64,000 bases of DNA from Mytilinidion resinicola (taxonomy: Eukaryota > Ascomycota > Dothideomycetes > Mytilinidiales > Mytilinidiaceae), in NCBI RefSeq assembly GCF_010093595.1, contig NW_022985452.1:434001-498000 (forward strand), given 5' to 3'. Below, piece after piece: positions 62,046 through 64,000 of this stretch. The position numbers and the translations under genes are program-made. The stretch's first letter is position 1. Every line of letters begins with the position of its first letter. Below the pieces are notes generated by a model. The model made no database searches, had not been told where the DNA came from, and was given only the letters and a program-made list of their open reading frames with translations.

Positions 62046-63894
62046 GTTAGGTGGCCGCCATCTCAGTGCACCGGCCACCTCAACGAATCATGATAATATA
62101 CATTCACTATTCTACAGCCCTCCTAGGCCCCCTAGGCACTACAATCCCGTGCGCCTTGTTGTATTCACGTACAGCCTTCCGAGCGGCTACATCCTTAGCC
62201 AATTGCTGCCTCTTAATCTTGTTAGATGCCCTCTTTTCTAGCCTCTCCAGCTTGTCACGAGCATCACGTAGCTTAGTCAATTCACTATTCTTCACTGCCT
62301 CCCTTCCTTCTTGGGCATACAACACCCCCCCGGTCTGAAGTGACATCCGAGAGTCCTTCTTGTTGTCTTCTCTCTTCCTAGCAGCAGCTGTTTGGCGCTC
62401 CAAATCACGATGTGCGGCGTCGCTAGCATGTGCAATTGCCATAGATCCGCGCATGTACTTGTAGTAGTATATCTCATGCATCTCATCATCAGATTCGTCT
62501 GCCAGACAGTTGGCCATCTCAGCAAGCATCCTAGCATTGCTTGGTGTCAAAATAGGCGGCGTTGTAGGCACTCCTAATGCTGCTGGTGCAGGTGCAGGTG
62601 TTGCCGGTCGGTCAGGTGAAGGAAGCCGTATTTGTGAGATAACAATCTCTGGATTAAATGGAATAAGGCCTGATTTCCTCCATGCGCTCATAATTGTGCC
62701 GTGCTTGAATGTCATCATTCTAAAGCGGTGAATTGCTTGTAGAAACTCCATCTTGTTGAAATCTATGCACCCGTTTCTATACGCTCGAGCCACTTCCTTG
62801 CCATACCAATGCTTATATGGTTGAAACACCACGACATCGAGCGGCTGGCAGATGTGTGTTGTATGAGGAATTGTAGCAAAAAGGATAATGCAATGCTTGT
62901 CGCAGTACTCAATAAATTGCGTTATGAAATGGCTTGTATGGCCATCCAATATCAAAAGCCGATTTTTACCAAGCTGACGCTTCCTGGAAAACAATTCAAA
63001 GTGCTTTGCCCACCGGAGAAGCAGCTCATCGTTAATGTATGCAGTGTCGCTCACGCCTACTAAGTAGTTGCCTGGTAGTTCCTCCGTGGTGTTGGTGAGC
63101 CATCGCTTTTGGATGGTTTTGCCTGCCAAAAGGGTGAGCGGCGGCAGCACCTCTCCATCGCCAGAGATACATTCACCAACCGTGGCTGATTCGCGGTTGG
63201 TATCCTTTGCAGCGGTGATTCGAATGCTCTTGGACGTTGTGATAACCTTCTCCTTCTTGCCTATGCCTAGGCGCACGCCTGTCTCATCATAGTTGTACTG
63301 GTCTCTTGGTTGTATGCCATACAGGCCCACGGTATTGTTGTAGTCCTCATACCAACGCGACAGCACTTTTGGGTCCTCCGCTGCCTGCCTTTCAAGGTCC
63401 TTAGGATTCTCAGTGCGCAGGTTAAATTCCGGGTGCCGCAGGAGGAAGCGGCGTGTCCAATGCTCGCCGCAGAGGGGGGGGTCGCCTGTGCCGGTATGGC
63501 GGCCGGCCAAAATTGAATTGCACTCCCACTCCAATTCTGATGTAGTAGCACGCGTTCCTAATTGATCACGTCGTCTTAGCCAGATCAGAAGGCCCTCTTC
63601 CTCATAAGGATACAGCAATAGGTTGTGTGGAATACGTTCATTCCGTGGTGGAAGGCCTCGGGCACGATTTGTGACGCGTGAGTATTTGGCGCCATAATGG
63701 GCAGCAGCTTTTCGTAGGGAGGGGAATGTATTGTTGTGGAAGGCTGCCAATGCATCCTGCACGGGCATTTCTTCTTGTTTGTAGGTCAAATCCATGATGT
63801 TGATGGAGCAATCACGGTGTCAAATAATCTATGTACAACTGACGCGTTGAGGTGGCCGGTGCACTGAGATGGCGGCCACCTAACTACTCGGGTT
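62046..63894 (-). mobile_element. Fot1/pogo-type transposon, apparently complete, 1849 bp
   Basis: Perfect 40-bp inverted repeats (GTTAGGTGGCCGCCATCTCA... at 62046-62085 and 63855-63894) flanked by TA (62044-62045, 63895-63896). One uninterrupted transposase frame occupies most of the interior. Perfect ends, intact frame and normal base composition mean recent insertion without RIP. Confidence 0.95.
62107..63795 (-). CDS. Fot1/pogo-family DDE transposase, 562 residues
   Basis: ATG at 63795. Residues about 12-48 are a psq helix-turn-helix (ALAAFHNNTFPSLRKAAAHY), 60-128 a CENP-B-type DNA-binding HTH (CGEHWTRRFLLRHPEF), and about 160-375 the DDE_1 catalytic domain with acidic residues D170 (YNYDETG), D284 (LILDGHTSH) and D320 (CQPLDVVVF), i.e. 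the DDD form typical of Fot1/pogo. The C terminus is a Lys/Arg-rich coiled coil (LRDARDKLERLEKRASNKIKR). It cuts and pastes its own element at TA dinucleotides. Frame intact and all key residues present, so probably active or recently so. Confidence 0.95.
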   Translation of the reverse strand: MDLTYKQEEMPVQDALAAFHNNTFPSLRKAAAHYGAKYSRVTNRARGLPPRNERIPHNLLLYPYEEEGLLIWLRRRDQLGTRATTSELEWECNSILAGRHTGTGDPPLCGEHWTRRFLLRHPEFNLRTENPKDLERQAAEDPKVLSRWYEDYNNTVGLYGIQPRDQYNYDETGVRLGIGKKEKVITTSKSIRITAAKDTNRESATVGECISGDGEVLPPLTLLAGKTIQKRWLTNTTEELPGNYLVGVSDTAYINDELLLRWAKHFELFSRKRQLGKNRLLILDGHTSHFITQFIEYCDKHCIILFATIPHTTHICQPLDVVVFQPYKHWYGKEVARAYRNGCIDFNKMEFLQAIHRFRMMTFKHGTIMSAWRKSGLIPFNPEIVISQIRLPSPDRPATPAPAPAALGVPTTPPILTPSNARMLAEMANCLADESDDEMHEIYYYKYMRGSMAIAHASDAAHRDLERQTAAARKREDNKKDSRMSLQTGGVLYAQEGREAVKNSELTKLRDARDKLERLEKRASNKIKRQQLAKDVAARKAVREYNKAHGIVVPRGPRRAVE

Positions 63895-63895
63895 G

Positions 63896-64000
63896 CAGCA
63901 CTACAACCTAGGGTCAGCAACTCATATGCAGTAACGTATCAGGATAGCATGCTGATACAGGAGGAAGTAACAGGTAGTGCAACAGCAGTGCTGCAGCACG
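63896..64000 (+). mobile_element. LTR-like repeat, copy C, truncated by window edge
   Basis: From ACTCGGGTTG to the window end the sequence is identical to the first 105 bp of copy B (53359-53463). Its first base is the A of the TA duplication of the Fot1 element, so that element inserted exactly at the boundary of this repeat. Confidence 0.85.

Noticed and set aside
1..64000. CRISPR array, bacterial operons or phage genes
   Set aside because: No regular short direct repeats with spacers and no bacterial gene layout; the window is eukaryotic throughout.

Overview
The window is nuclear DNA of a filamentous ascomycete (Pezizomycotina). Support comes from short spliceosomal introns (about 40-60 nt, with occasional ones up to 200 nt), fungus-restricted families (Zn2Cys6 factor, DUF4112, DUF7719, DUF7587, fungal F-box, APH-like and C2H2 families), and nonsense mutations and AT-rich decayed transposons that look like repeat-induced point mutation (RIP). 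I cannot fix the class from sequence alone; the accessory families remind me of Dothideomycetes and relatives. There are two assembly gaps (49159-49223 and 59914-60118).

Layout. 0-6 kb is a graveyard: a J-domain pseudogene and three F-box/LRR-like remnants, broken largely by C-to-T type stops. 7.4-32.5 kb is a conventional gene-dense core on both strands: a small membrane protein, a 638-residue membrane protein, a DUF4112 protein, the mRNA decapping enzyme Dcp2, the tRNA thiolation protein Ncs2/Ctu2, a Ptm1-type seven-TM protein, the GPI de-N-acetylase Gpi12, a DUF7719 membrane protein, a tandem Zn2Cys6 protein, a tail-anchored disordered protein and an iron-type alcohol dehydrogenase. Inside the core sit one inverted-repeat transposon (23.5-24.1 kb) and two unrelated tandem arrays (195-bp and 162-bp periods) that bracket one divergent gene pair.

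33-64 kb is accessory and repeat-rich. It holds an intact J-domain gene, decayed coiled-coil and kinase-like families, an AT-hook-encoding transposon, a Uma2/PD-(D/E)XK-like gene, an intact four-exon dynamin-like GTPase, a hAT element with perfect 8-bp target duplication, a DUF7587 gene whose stop codon abuts that element, a C2H2 gene split by a 274-bp LTR-like insertion, a RIP-degraded TA-flanked element that itself received a solo LTR, a RIP-scarred APH-like gene, and an apparently intact Fot1/pogo transposon.

How it fits together. The single-copy housekeeping genes are intact and have no repeats within them. Families present more than once here (J-domain, F-box, kinase-like, LTR-like repeat) are the ones that carry stops or insertions. 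Nested insertions give a relative chronology: the TA-flanked element was degraded first, then the solo LTR landed in it and stayed GC-normal; the Fot1 element is younger than the LTR-like repeat at whose edge it sits. I see no confident RNA gene, CRISPR array or bacterial-type operon. A GC-normal block at 55.4-56.3 kb with almost exclusive AGG arginine codons is the one stretch whose origin I cannot explain.
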